From NCBI RefSeq assembly GCF_900101015.1, contig NZ_FNFZ01000021.1, positions 1 through 64,000 on the forward strand: 64,000 bases of DNA, written 5' to 3'. The position numbers were made by a program, and so were the translations under genes. The DNA is from Sarcina sp. DSM 11001. GTDB lineage: Bacteria; Bacillota; Clostridia; Lachnospirales; Lachnospiraceae. Below are positions 1-9,128 of this stretch, one piece after another (the stretch's first letter is position 1; each line of letters opens with the position of its first letter). The notes beneath the pieces are model-generated. The model saw nothing but the letters and a program-made list of their open reading frames with translations, was not told the origin of the DNA and searched no databases.

Positions 1-3000
1 TACGCCTTTAGCGGCTGCACCGGGCTGCAATCAGTGCAGTTTAATTATAATGATGAAATCGTGATTACAGCCGGCAACATAAGACAGCCGTACAGCCTTA
101 CGATTGGAAGCTGCGCTTTCTCCAACTGCAGCAGCTTGTCCCATGTCGAACTGACGGAAAATGTGACGGAAATCCAAGACTATGCATTTTCCGACTGTTC
201 ATCCCTGACCTCTTTGACCCTGCCGGAAAGCATAACTGTGATAGGTTCATATTTCATCGAAGGAACCGGGATTAAGTCGATCACAATCCCGAAGAACGTC
301 ACAAGCTGCGCCTATTGCCTGACAGGATCCGTGGTGGAGGATGTGGTGTTCGAGGGAGGGATGACAAAGATCCCTAACAAAGCATGCATGCAGTATAATG
401 ATTCATTTATTAACTATGCAGCAAAAGTGCAGATCCCAGAGAGCGTAACGACTTTTGGCAGCTCCGCATTTGCGGGCTGCATCTATCTTACCGACATCTA
501 TTATGGCGCTGGAGAGGAAGACTGGAACCGGATCTCCGGGATTGATCAGATTTCGGATACCGTCACGATTCACTACAACTCTGCGGGCCTGACAGGGCTC
601 AGCATCAGCCCTCCCGATATCAAAGTTCAAGTCGGCAAAAAAATTACAGTTCAGGCATGTGGTAAGAACGGGCAGGATATCGCATCATCAGGTACTGCAA
701 GGTGGACGATAGAAAATTGTGAAACCGGAAAGGCGAAAATATCAAGACTCTCGGGGGTCAACGGAAGGTCTTTTTGTGAAATAACCGGAGTAGAATCAGG
801 AATCTGCAGTGTGACGGTCACCATGTCCGGAGGAAGGTCTGCGACAGCGGATATTACAGTTATTGATGAAGATAAGAATGTCGTCTCAGTTGGGGGGACA
901 CAGACCCATCTCAGCGGCAGCCAGAATTACACGCTTGAGGACTCTGAAAATGGTGAGCTTGATGTTACAGACCCGATCACTTCGACGGTGGAAATAAAAA
1001 GAATTTCAACCTATACAGCGAATAAGACAATCACCATAAAGAAAAACGGTATTCTGCACGTCAAGGGAATCCTCAATGCACAAAAGATCAACATCAAAGC
1101 CGGTGGGCAATTACATATAGATGGCGGAAGAGTCAATGCCACTGATGTAACTGCGGAAGGCGGCACCTGGTTTTCAGCAGACCCCGGAGGTAAAATCCGC
1201 GTGGAAAATGGCGCTTTGAAAGCCGAAAATATAAAGGTGAAAGGAGCTGGAAACTGTGAGATCGCAATGAATGATGATCAGATCATTGCGACAAACAGTT
1301 TTGTTTACAAGGGAGACAGTTATAACATTCTTCAAGGATACCTTTATATCGGAAAGTCTCTGGAAGTAAGTGAGAATTTCAGAGGGATCAGTCTGAAAAC
1401 GGTTTTTTACGGGGATACAACGAAAGGTAAATTTAAATTTGACAAGGAAAGCAATATCGGAACTGTATATGCAGAAGATTCGGATGCGTTTGATATGGTT
1501 GGAGCAGGTGATCAAAACTATGTCACTGCACTGCAGCACATGGGGGTAGTGCAGTCCGAAACAGAAAAATGGAGATTGAAACGTGAAAGCGTGCCGGAGA
1601 AGCTCAGCTCGGCATGGGCTGAAACCCTGGGGGCTTATTATAAGAATCTGATTCGAAATTCTCAGACAGCGGCACTGCTGTCTTACTATCCGGGATTTAC
1701 CAGTGAGGACTGTGAATTTGTAACCCGGCTTGCTCTTATCTGGGTGGGGAGCGTACAGCCGCAGATCAACAGAGGGTTGCTGGAAATCACAGAGCAGAAA
1801 TATGATATGTATTTTGAACTCCATGGGAAGAAATACAGGATACGATATAATCCGACTACCTATGGGAATTATGCAGTTTTTGGACAAGTTATACTGAGTG
1901 ATAAGGACGGTGATAATCCACAGATATTTGGCACAAAAGCGGGAGGAAGCACAGTCAATTTTCAGGCGCAGGCAGCCACGTATCTTGCAGAAACTTATGT
2001 GAAGGAATATTACAAGTTCGTGACAGGAGCTGTTCCTTCGAGAACCTACAATGAAGATACAATAAAGGGAATTATAAAAAAACACGCGGATAAATATGCG
2101 AAAACATATTTTGAGAAGATGATCAACAAGTATCTTTTCGGTACTATGTATGAGACAAAAACAAAAGAGATAAAAAGAATCGAGAATTCCTTCAAGCTTC
2201 AGAAAGTCCTTTGGGACGGGGATCTGAGTGGAATCTGGGGGGTTGTTTCAAACTCTATTAAAGAGAAGATGAAAGGAGCTGTAAAGAAAGGGGTATCCGG
2301 GTCTGTGATGCATGAAGAGGAGGAGTCTGAAGAGCTGCAGCCTGAGGAGCCGCAGTCTGGCATTGAGTCCGTTACGGAAACGCCTAAGTTTACAGAAGTC
2401 TCTGATACGGTCACGGATGAATTCCTGAAGGAGGCGCTGATCGAACTGCTGGGAAGCGACAGCAATGGAGAACCGGATTTTTCAAAAGAACATGAGGTGA
2501 CGTTCCTTGACCTCAGCGGACGGTTTATACAGAGACTGGATGGACTCCAGCATCTGAAGAGCCTGCAGACACTGATTCTGGACGATAACGAGATATCTGA
2601 TCTTTCTCCTCTTTCTTCTTTGACAAGACTCAAGTATCTGGATGTCAGTGGTCAGAATGTCGAGGATATTTTGGCACTTTCCGGACTAAGTGGTCTGGAG
2701 TACCTTGATATCAGCGACAATCCAGTATCTTCGCTTGCTGCCGTCAGCGGATTTGCGGCACTTAAGGAACTGGATATTACGGACACGGGAGTTACATCCC
2801 TGTCACCGCTCTCTTCGCTGGAGAGGCTGAAGAGCCTGCGTGCGGCGAATGCCCAGTTAAACGACAGTGACCTCAGCGCACTGAGCGGGATGAGCAGACT
2901 GGAAGAATTGGATCTGACTTCCTGCGGCATTCAGACACTGGAAGGTCTGAATGTTGAAAACCTGACAAGTCTCTACGTAAGAGATAATCAGCTGACAGAC

Positions 3001-5052
3001 ATGTCACAGCTTTCGACAGCTTCAAAGCTTGTCACATTGGATATTTCAGGGAACATGCTGGAAACAGTCCCCTCCCTGAAAGAGTGTACAGGCTTGAAAA
3101 CACTCAGCCTGTCCGGAAATATGCTGGTAAATATGGATGGACTGGCAGAGGCGGAAGCACTGACGGAACTGAATCTTTCCGCCTGTGAGCTTATGGATTC
3201 TGATCTTGCGATTCTTTCACAATTTCAGGCGCTCGAAACGCTGGATCTTTCTTTTAACAACATGTCGGACATCGCTGTGCTGTTTGAGAATACAGGCCTC
3301 AAAACAGTTGATATTTCGTACACAGATGTAGATGTAGCGGATTACAGCGATCTGCCGACGAAAATAACATTTACAGATTCCAGGATCGTAGATTCGGGCA
3401 CCTGCAGGGATGGTCTGCGCTGGATCATCAATGAGAGCGGAAGGCTCACAATCCTCGGAAAAGGGCAGATGCGCTCTTACGGGAACGATGACGTTCCCTG
3501 GCCGGAGGCAGAGACTGTACGTATCGGTGAGGGAATTACATCGATTGGCAGTTATGCTTTTATGGGAAGCGGCGCGCTGAGCCGCGTGATCCTGCCGTCT
3601 TCCCTCACTTCTATTGGAGAAGCAGCTTTCAGGGGCTGTTCAGAGTTGACCGATATCGTGATTCCATCCGGTGTCAGCAGTCTCGGCAGCAGGGCTTTGT
3701 ACAATGGAGAGATGACGATCGTCTTCCTTGGATCAGAGGAAACATGGAACAGTATTTCTGCAGGAAAAGGTCTGCAGTACGGCGAAGTCCTGTTCAGTAT
3801 GTACAACCTTCCTGAGGATTTCACGCTTTCAAAGACATCCTACACGTACACAGGGAAAAAATGCACACCGGAAGTCACGGTAACCCGGAATGGGGAAACG
3901 CTGACAGAAGGAAATGATTACACAGTTGCCTATGATAATAACCTGAATGCCGGGACGGCTGCAGTGACTGTTACGGGCACAGGCCTTTATGTCGGCTTGG
4001 TAACAAAGACATTCACAATAAGCAAAGCTGCCCAGTCGATAACGGCTTCTGATATGTCCCTGACGTATCTGAAGAGCGGAACAATATCCGCATCCGGAAA
4101 TAAAGGAAAGCTGACTTATAAGTCCGATAACACAGCTGTTGCCGCTGTAGATTCTGCCGGCAAGGTGACAGCAAAGGGCGCGGGCACTGCAAAGATTACG
4201 ATTACGGCGGCAGCGACAAGTAATTATAAATCGGCAACAAAGAAGATTACTGTGAAAATTGCAAAAGCCACCCAGTCCATCACAGCCAAAATTGGAGCCT
4301 CATCTGTTGCAGTCGGCAAGACAACGACTGTCTCTGTCACGGGAGTTAAGGGTTCCAAATCTTATAAGTCCTCTGACACCACCATCGCCACAGTAACATC
4401 TGCCGGTAAAGTCACTGCGAAGAAGGTCGGCACAGTCAAGATTACAGCAACATCTGCCGCGACAGCAAATTACAATGCTGCATCCAAGATCGTCACTGTG
4501 AAGGTGGTTCCTGCAGCAACCGCATGGATTTCGACAACCAATCAGGCCAAGGGCATCAAGCTTACCTGGAAGAAGGTCACAGGCGCGACAGGATTCCTTG
4601 TCTATCGCGGCAGCACAAAGATTGCCACGATCAAGAGCGGATCCACGGTCACATATACGGACAGCAAGGCCAACACCAACGGTACGAAGTATATTTACAA
4701 GATCATACCGACCGCCTTGACCGGGAATGGCCCGGCAAAGTACGTGACCACCTACTGCGTGGCAAGACCCGCGATCAGCTCGGTGACCAATAGTGCGTCG
4801 AAGAGGATGACCGTCAAGTGGGGTAAGAACGCGAAAGCGTCCGGCTACCAGATCCACTATTGCACGGACAAAACATTTAAGTCCGGTAACAAATCTGTGA
4901 ACATTAAGGGCGCAGGTACTGTGGCAAAGGCTATCGCGAGCCTCACGAAGGGCAAGACCTACTATGTGCGAATCCGGACATACAAGACAGTCGGAAGCAC
5001 CAAGTGCTTCTCGGGTTGGAGTGCTGTTAAGAGTGTAAAGATTAGTAAGTGA
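1..5052 (+). CDS. Large BspA/SDS22-type leucine-rich-repeat surface protein, 5' end outside window
   Basis: The reading frame is open from base 1 (YAFSGCTGLQS...), so the GTG at 34 is not the start and the N-terminus with any signal peptide lies outside. About 1683 residues are visible. In order: BspA-type leucine-rich repeats (about 1-190), an Ig-like segment (about 197-290), a repetitive beta-rich stretch (about 295-430), an unrecognised region (about 430-810), SDS22-like repeats of the form LxxLxxLDIS (about 815-1110), another BspA block (about 1134-1265), a YTYTGK-type repeat domain, two Ig-like Big_2 domains, and two Fn3-like domains at the end. No LPXTG sorting signal is present. The last ~175 residues closely match the C-terminus of the protein at 6248, so this may be a shared anchoring or binding module. 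Likely an adhesin or cell-surface protein; ligand unknown. Confidence 0.85.
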   Translation, partial: YAFSGCTGLQSVQFNYNDEIVITAGNIRQPYSLTIGSCAFSNCSSLSHVELTENVTEIQDYAFSDCSSLTSLTLPESITVIGSYFIEGTGIKSITIPKNVTSCAYCLTGSVVEDVVFEGGMTKIPNKACMQYNDSFINYAAKVQIPESVTTFGSSAFAGCIYLTDIYYGAGEEDWNRISGIDQISDTVTIHYNSAGLTGLSISPPDIKVQVGKKITVQACGKNGQDIASSGTARWTIENCETGKAKISRLSGVNGRSFCEITGVESGICSVTVTMSGGRSATADITVIDEDKNVVSVGGTQTHLSGSQNYTLEDSENGELDVTDPITSTVEIKRISTYTANKTITIKKNGILHVKGILNAQKINIKAGGQLHIDGGRVNATDVTAEGGTWFSADPGGKIRVENGALKAENIKVKGAGNCEIAMNDDQIIATNSFVYKGDSYNILQGYLYIGKSLEVSENFRGISLKTVFYGDTTKGKFKFDKESNIGTVYAEDSDAFDMVGAGDQNYVTALQHMGVVQSETEKWRLKRESVPEKLSSAWAETLGAYYKNLIRNSQTAALLSYYPGFTSEDCEFVTRLALIWVGSVQPQINRGLLEITEQKYDMYFELHGKKYRIRYNPTTYGNYAVFGQVILSDKDGDNPQIFGTKAGGSTVNFQAQAATYLAETYVKEYYKFVTGAVPSRTYNEDTIKGIIKKHADKYAKTYFEKMINKYLFGTMYETKTKEIKRIENSFKLQKVLWDGDLSGIWGVVSNSIKEKMKGAVKKGVSGSVMHEEEESEELQPEEPQSGIESVTETPKFTEVSDTVTDEFLKEALIELLGSDSNGEPDFSKEHEVTFLDLSGRFIQRLDGLQHLKSLQTLILDDNEISDLSPLSSLTRLKYLDVSGQNVEDILALSGLSGLEYLDISDNPVSSLAAVSGFAALKELDITDTGVTSLSPLSSLERLKSLRAANAQLNDSDLSALSGMSRLEELDLTSCGIQTLEGLNVENLTSLYVRDNQLTDMSQLSTASKLVTLDISGNMLETVPSLKECTGLKTLSLSGNMLVNMDGLAEAEALTELNLSACELMDSDLAILSQFQALETLDLSFNNMSDIAVLFENTGLKTVDISYTDVDVADYSDLPTKITFTDSRIVDSGTCRDGLRWIINESGRLTILGKGQMRSYGNDDVPWPEAETVRIGEGITSIGSYAFMGSGALSRVILPSSLTSIGEAAFRGCSELTDIVIPSGVSSLGSRALYNGEMTIVFLGSEETWNSISAGKGLQYGEVLFSMYNLPEDFTLSKTSYTYTGKKCTPEVTVTRNGETLTEGNDYTVAYDNNLNAGTAAVTVTGTGLYVGLVTKTFTISKAAQSITASDMSLTYLKSGTISASGNKGKLTYKSDNTAVAAVDSAGKVTAKGAGTAKITITAAATSNYKSATKKITVKIAKATQSITAKIGASSVAVGKTTTVSVTGVKGSKSYKSSDTTIATVTSAGKVTAKKVGTVKITATSAATANYNAASKIVTVKVVPAATAWISTTNQAKGIKLTWKKVTGATGFLVYRGSTKIATIKSGSTVTYTDSKANTNGTKYIYKIIPTALTGNGPAKYVTTYCVARPAISSVTNSASKRMTVKWGKNAKASGYQIHYCTDKTFKSGNKSVNIKGAGTVAKAIASLTKGKTYYVRIRTYKTVGSTKCFSGWSAVKSVKISK

Positions 5053-5105
5053 AGAACGTAGGATGTCACGGATCAAGGAGGCGGTCTGTGACATGATAAT
5101 AAAAA

Positions 5106-5139
5106 CCTCCGGTTGCCATAACAGCAGCCGGAGGCTTTT
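5106..5139 (+). terminator. Intrinsic terminator after the LRR surface protein
   Basis: Seven-base inverted repeat CCTCCGG (5106-5112) / CCGGAGG (5128-5134), followed by CTTTTG. It is preceded by AAAAA, so it could also work for the minus-strand remnant downstream. Confidence 0.75.
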
Positions 5140-5142
5140 GCA

Positions 5143-5463
5143 TTAAGGGCTGCAGTTTTTGCACGGATCGTATCCAGCGGAGATTGCAGCCGATCTGGAA
5201 TTAAACCCGACTTTGTTAGACTCATTCATTTTGCCGACGGAAGAGCAGCTGGACTTATGAATTTTCTTTGTATTCTTATTTCCAATATAGGCAGCAGTGA
5301 CATTGGTCCCTGATTCGTCTGCGTGACCGGGAGCCAGAGAAAACAGACTAAGCGATTGCTTGCTCAGAGTGAAGCCTTCAGTCGGAATTTTAAGAAAATC
5401 ATAAGGAGAAATGAACAGAATGAACGTAAACTTTAAAACCAAAAGTCCATTGGTGTTGTACAT
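5143..5463 (-). pseudogene. Possible remnant of a protein with a Cys-rich zinc-type C-terminal motif
   Basis: A 106-residue minus-strand frame. Its C-terminal half (YIGNKNTKKIHKSSC ... SAGYDPCKNCSP) resembles the Ada-like Cys/His motif found at the C-terminus of many secreted Firmicutes nucleases and MBL-fold proteins: the tryptic-looking YIGNxxxKxxHxxxC pattern followed by GYxPCxxC. No ribosome binding site is evident, and the 5' part overlaps the start and SD of the plus-strand hydrolase gene. A truncated gene fragment is more likely than an intact gene. A short functional exported peptide starting further in cannot be excluded. Confidence 0.4.
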
Positions 5464-6061
5464 CCACGGTAAAGGCGGGAACGCCGCGGAGTGCGACCAT
5501 TACAGACCCTTGTTTCCCGGACACGAAGTGATCGGGTTGGATTATCAGACCTTTACTCCCTGGGAGGCGGGGGAGGAGATTCACGAAGAAGTGGAAAGAA
5601 TAAAAATAGAATATGAAGGCATCACTCTTATCGCCAACAGTATCGGCGCGTTTTTTTGCATGAATGCAGAAATCGACAGGCTGATCAGCAAGGCATATTT
5701 TATTTCCCCTGTCGTCGATATGGAACGGCTGATCTGTGAAGTTATGGGATTTGTCAATGTCACGGAGGAGCAATTGAAAGCGGAGGGCGTAATCCCAACT
5801 GTCTCCGGCGAGGATCTGTCATGGGACTATTTGTGTTATGTGCGGGAGCATCCAATCAAATGGAGTGCTCCGACTGAAATCTTGTATGGGGAAAACGATA
5901 ATCTTACCTCATCGGAAACAATCGCATCCTTTGCAAGAGAGCACAATGCAAAACTTACGGTGATGGAAGGCGGCGAACATTGGTTTCACACAGAGGATCA
6001 GATGCGGTTTCTGGACGAATGGATCAGAAAATGTGAGGCTTCTGCCTTACTTTTACCATGA
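5420..6061 (+). CDS. Alpha/beta hydrolase
   Basis: About 213 residues with an alpha/beta hydrolase fold. Visible features are an HGKGG oxyanion-type motif near the N-terminus, a nucleophile elbow ANSIG with Ser74, an acid region GENDN, and a late His (H187 in GGEHWFH). The elbow reads A-x-S-x-G instead of G-x-S-x-G, as in many small cytosolic members. An AAGGAG at 5403-5408 fits ATG 5420 (spacing 11) better than ATG 5411 (spacing 2). There is no signal peptide, so it is probably cytoplasmic. The substrate cannot be inferred. It sits alone between two surface-protein genes. Confidence 0.8.
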   Translation: MNVNFKTKSPLVLYIHGKGGNAAECDHYRPLFPGHEVIGLDYQTFTPWEAGEEIHEEVERIKIEYEGITLIANSIGAFFCMNAEIDRLISKAYFISPVVDMERLICEVMGFVNVTEEQLKAEGVIPTVSGEDLSWDYLCYVREHPIKWSAPTEILYGENDNLTSSETIASFAREHNAKLTVMEGGEHWFHTEDQMRFLDEWIRKCEASALLLP

Positions 6062-6112
6062 CTGAGATCATCCTGTAAGCCAGGCAGAACCATATGGGTC
6101 ACGTATATTTGT

Positions 6113-6142
6113 TTGACAGTGAACAATCCGCAATTTTATAAT
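6113..6142 (+). promoter_or_regulatory. Promoter of the acidic-repeat surface protein
   Basis: TTGACA at 6113-6118 and TATAAT at 6137-6142, both perfect consensus hexamers, with an 18-base spacer. It lies about 105 bases upstream of the start codon at 6248, leaving an untranslated leader of about 100 nt. Confidence 0.8.
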
Positions 6143-6247
6143 GGTGTAAAGAAAAAGCGATTTAATGTTGTGAGAATGAAACTGAATCATAGAGCTTTCA
6201 GACGATCCCTACCAAAGGAGCCACCATAATAACTGAGGGTCACGAAA

Positions 6248-8569
6248 ATGAGTTTACGTACAAATTTCGCAAAAAGAATAACGGCGATGCTGCTGTCCGG
6301 CATGTTGGTTATTGGACTAGCTTCAGGGAGTGTTTTTGCTTTAGAAATTGATGTTGATCCCAGCCAGAGCTCCGAGATTGTGGAAGAGGAACTGGCTGTA
6401 GAAGAGACATCTAATACTTCCGAAGCATTGTTAGACTTTGGTCAGACCTCCGAGATCTCTGAAGAGGAACTGGCAGAAGAAGAGACGGCTGAAGCTTCCG
6501 AAGCCCTGGCAGATTCTGGCCAGACCTCCGAGATCTCGGAAGAGGCGCTGGCAGAAGAAGAGGCGGCTGAAGCTTTCGAAGTACCGGAAAATACAGACCA
6601 GACCTTCGAGATCGCGGAAGAGGAACTGGCTGAAGAAACGGCAGATGAAGCTGATCAGGAGATTAGCGAGGTATCATCTGACGCATCTACAGCAAGCGGT
6701 GAAATAGAATCCGACAAGGAAACTCTTGCTCCCTTTGACGAAGCTCCGGTCATTGACGAAGCTACAGCCGGCGACGAAGCTCCGGTCATTGACGAAGCTA
6801 CAGCCGACGACGAAGCTCCGGTCATTGACGAAGCTACATCCGACGACGAAATTCCGGTCATCGACGAAGCTACAGCCGGCGACGAAGCTCCGGTCATTGA
6901 CGAAGCTACATCCGACGACGAAATTCCGGTCATCGACGAAGCTACAGCCGGCGACGAAGCTCCGGTCATCGACGAAGCTAAGAACGGTGGAACAGAACCT
7001 AACGAGGGGCCTTTTGTCCCCTTCGAGGAGGCTGTAGGCGGCAACAAAGCTACGGGCGGTGACGAGGATACGGGCAGTGAGCCGGATCCCAACGAGGGAC
7101 CTCTCACGCCTTTTGACGAAGTTGCCAGCGGGACGTGTGGAAATAATCTGACCTGGACGCTGGATGATGAAGGTACCCTTATCATTTCCGGGACAGGTCA
7201 AATGACCGGCAATTCGTGGTGTGATGGGCATTCTGCTCAAATCAGAAAAGTTACTGTCGAAAATGGCGTGACGAACATAGTAGATAGAGCATTTGACCGA
7301 TGTAGCAATCTTACTGAAGTAACGATTCCTGAAAGCGTGACGAGAATTGGAAGGCTTGCCTTTTGTGACTGCACCAGTTTGGCAGCGATTTCTCTTCCGT
7401 CAAGTATTGCCAATATCGGGAGTTCTGCATTTGACAATTGCAATAGTTTAGCAGACGTTTATTATGCTGGCTCAAAAAGAGACTGGAACAGAATATCGAT
7501 GAGCGGGGCTAATGAATATCTCAGAAATGCAGTTCTTCATTGTGCGCATATTATCAATTTAAATGAGGCAGCACTGTCTAAGATTCAGTCTGTGACCTAT
7601 AACGGCAGGGCGCATAAACCTGAACCTGCAGTGAAATTAGATGATATAGCGCTTACGGTAGGCGTCGATTATAAGGTCTCCTATGCCAACAATACACATG
7701 TTGGGACTGCGACAGTGACAGTCAGAGGAATCAACAACTTTAGTGGAACTAAAAAGACAACCTTTACAATTAATAAGGCTGAGCAGCCTGTTACAGTGAA
7801 GATATCTGCTTCCAGTATATCAGTCGGTGATACAGCAGCCATACAGGTCAGAGGAGCAAAGGGTGAAGTGACTTACAAGACCTCCTCAAAGAGCATTGCG
7901 ACTGTCAACAGCAATGGAACGGTCAAGGGAGTCAAGGTCGGTAAAGCCCGGATTACAGTTAATTTTGCGGAGACTTCTGATTTCAATCCCTGCTCAAAAA
8001 CTGTCGACATCAAAATTGTCCCTGCCGCCACAGCTGGTTTCACGGCAGCCAATCAACCTACAGGCATCAGGCTTACCTGGAAGGAGGTCGCCGGAGCGAA
8101 CGCCTATTTCATCTATCGCGACGGCACGCAGATCGCGGCTGTCAGAGACGGGTCCGTCGTCACCTACACGGACAAAAAAGCAAATACTAACGGGACAAAA
8201 TATGTTTACAAGATCATCGCCAGCGCCTCTGTTACCGGCAGAAGCACGCACTCAAAGAGCGTTACGGCCTACCGGGTGGACAGGCCGGCGATCAGTTCTC
8301 TGACCAACAGCGAAGCAAATAAGATGACGGTCAAATGGGGCAAAAACGCCAAAGCGACCGGCTATCAGGTCCAGTATTGTCCGGACAAGACCTTTAAGAC
8401 CGGGAACAAGTCAGTGACCGTTTCGGGCGCTTCCACAGTGTCCAGAGCGATTACCGGCCTCGTGAAAGGCAAGACTTATTACGTCAGGATCCGCACATTC
8501 AAGACAGTGGGCAGCACCAAATACTTCTCCGGCTGGAGCCCGGTGAATAGCGTGAAGATCACTAAGTGA
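6248..8569 (+). CDS. Secreted acidic-repeat / BspA / Ig / Fn3 surface protein
   Basis: A 773-residue exported protein. There is a signal peptide at about 1-31 (basic N-terminus, hydrophobic core, cleavage near VFA-LE). Next comes a very acidic low-complexity region (about 40-245) built from two repeat families: a ~27-residue SEISEEELAEEE-type unit, then a 12-residue EAPVIDEATAGD-type unit in about seven copies. A short BspA-type leucine-rich block follows (about 332-425, including the AFDNCNSL type), then a YNGR-type domain, one Big_2-like Ig domain and two Fn3-like domains (about 591-773). The C-terminal ~175 residues are paralogous to the protein ending at 5052. No LPXTG motif. Start chosen at ATG 6248 with GAGGG about 10 bases upstream. 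Likely a cell-surface adhesin with an extended acidic stalk. Confidence 0.88.
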   Translation: MSLRTNFAKRITAMLLSGMLVIGLASGSVFALEIDVDPSQSSEIVEEELAVEETSNTSEALLDFGQTSEISEEELAEEETAEASEALADSGQTSEISEEALAEEEAAEAFEVPENTDQTFEIAEEELAEETADEADQEISEVSSDASTASGEIESDKETLAPFDEAPVIDEATAGDEAPVIDEATADDEAPVIDEATSDDEIPVIDEATAGDEAPVIDEATSDDEIPVIDEATAGDEAPVIDEAKNGGTEPNEGPFVPFEEAVGGNKATGGDEDTGSEPDPNEGPLTPFDEVASGTCGNNLTWTLDDEGTLIISGTGQMTGNSWCDGHSAQIRKVTVENGVTNIVDRAFDRCSNLTEVTIPESVTRIGRLAFCDCTSLAAISLPSSIANIGSSAFDNCNSLADVYYAGSKRDWNRISMSGANEYLRNAVLHCAHIINLNEAALSKIQSVTYNGRAHKPEPAVKLDDIALTVGVDYKVSYANNTHVGTATVTVRGINNFSGTKKTTFTINKAEQPVTVKISASSISVGDTAAIQVRGAKGEVTYKTSSKSIATVNSNGTVKGVKVGKARITVNFAETSDFNPCSKTVDIKIVPAATAGFTAANQPTGIRLTWKEVAGANAYFIYRDGTQIAAVRDGSVVTYTDKKANTNGTKYVYKIIASASVTGRSTHSKSVTAYRVDRPAISSLTNSEANKMTVKWGKNAKATGYQVQYCPDKTFKTGNKSVTVSGASTVSRAITGLVKGKTYYVRIRTFKTVGSTKYFSGWSPVNSVKITK
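6735..6985 (+). repeat. In-frame 36-bp tandem repeats in the acidic stalk
   Basis: About seven copies of a 36-base unit encoding EAPVIDEATAGD, with variants such as EIPVIDEATSDD. Copies are nearly identical at the nucleotide level, which points to recent slippage or unequal recombination. The copy number is likely variable between strains. Confidence 0.9.
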
Positions 8570-8684
8570 CCTTGCCGGAAAGTATACGATGTTTCTGCAG
8601 GGCTTAAGAGAGAGATTCCCTGACATTGCTGCGGGAATAGTTGTATGTGTTCAAGTCCATGTGAGCATAAATTATACAGAATAG

Positions 8685-8727
8685 ACCTCCGGTGCCGTGA
8701 TTCATTCACGGTCCCGGAGGTTTTTTT
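8685..8727 (+). terminator. Intrinsic terminator after the surface protein
   Basis: A GC-rich hairpin with arms ACCTCCGG...GCCGTGA and TCACGG...CCGGAGGT, followed by a run of seven T (8721-8727). Confidence 0.88.
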
Positions 8728-8807
8728 GGAGTTCAGTCTGAAAAACCGCAGCGATGCTCTGGTAATTTGTTATATGAATATTTGTGCAAAAGAATGAAGC
8801 ATAGTTA

Positions 8808-8921
8808 TTTTCAGACCGGCACGAAATTCGAGACCCTTTTCACGAAAATCCCGAGTTTACGGCGAAAATCCCATCGCACAGCGCTGACAAATCTTCGCAT
8901 TGTTGGAATGGTTTTTTCGCA
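8808..8921 (+). repeat. Dispersed upstream element, copy A
   Basis: About 114 bases that match, in opposite orientation, 20844-20969. A 25-base block (8808-8832) and a 19-base block (8893-8911) are identical between copies, with a well-conserved middle. Both copies point toward the downstream gene (here the transporter at 9129). Differences fall at all codon positions, which argues against the short frame inside it being a gene. The rest of the 8570-9128 gap holds the terminator at 8685 and short repeats of an AGAGAATAYACATAT-like unit (9021-9095). Confidence 0.75.
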
Positions 8922-9020
8922 ATATAATAAATTCAGGAAGTCTTGTTTTTCCATGAAAATATATGTTTACGGGTACTTGCCCATAGCTGTAAATATGAAT
9001 ACAGCGATTATATACACAGG

Positions 9021-9095
9021 GTGTATGCATATTGAGAATATACTTGCAGAGAATGCATACATAGAGAATATACATATAGGGAATACACATGCAGA
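9021..9095 (+). repeat. Short diverged direct repeats upstream of the transporter
   Basis: Three to four copies of a 15-19 base unit around AGAGAATATACATAT. They end about 30 bases before the transporter start codon. Confidence 0.5.
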
Positions 9096-9128
9096 AAGCA
9101 GAAAATATAGATCAGGAGCAGACTGCGT

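Noticed and set aside
4300-5094. Long minus-strand open frame opposite the first surface gene
   Set aside because: It mirrors a repetitive coding region, has no SD and no recognisable domain. It is a shadow of the plus-strand gene.
6655-7240. Minus-strand frames through the 36-bp repeats (Ser- and Val-rich proteins)
   Set aside because: The 36-base period keeps all frames open; these are repeat artefacts without SD or homology.
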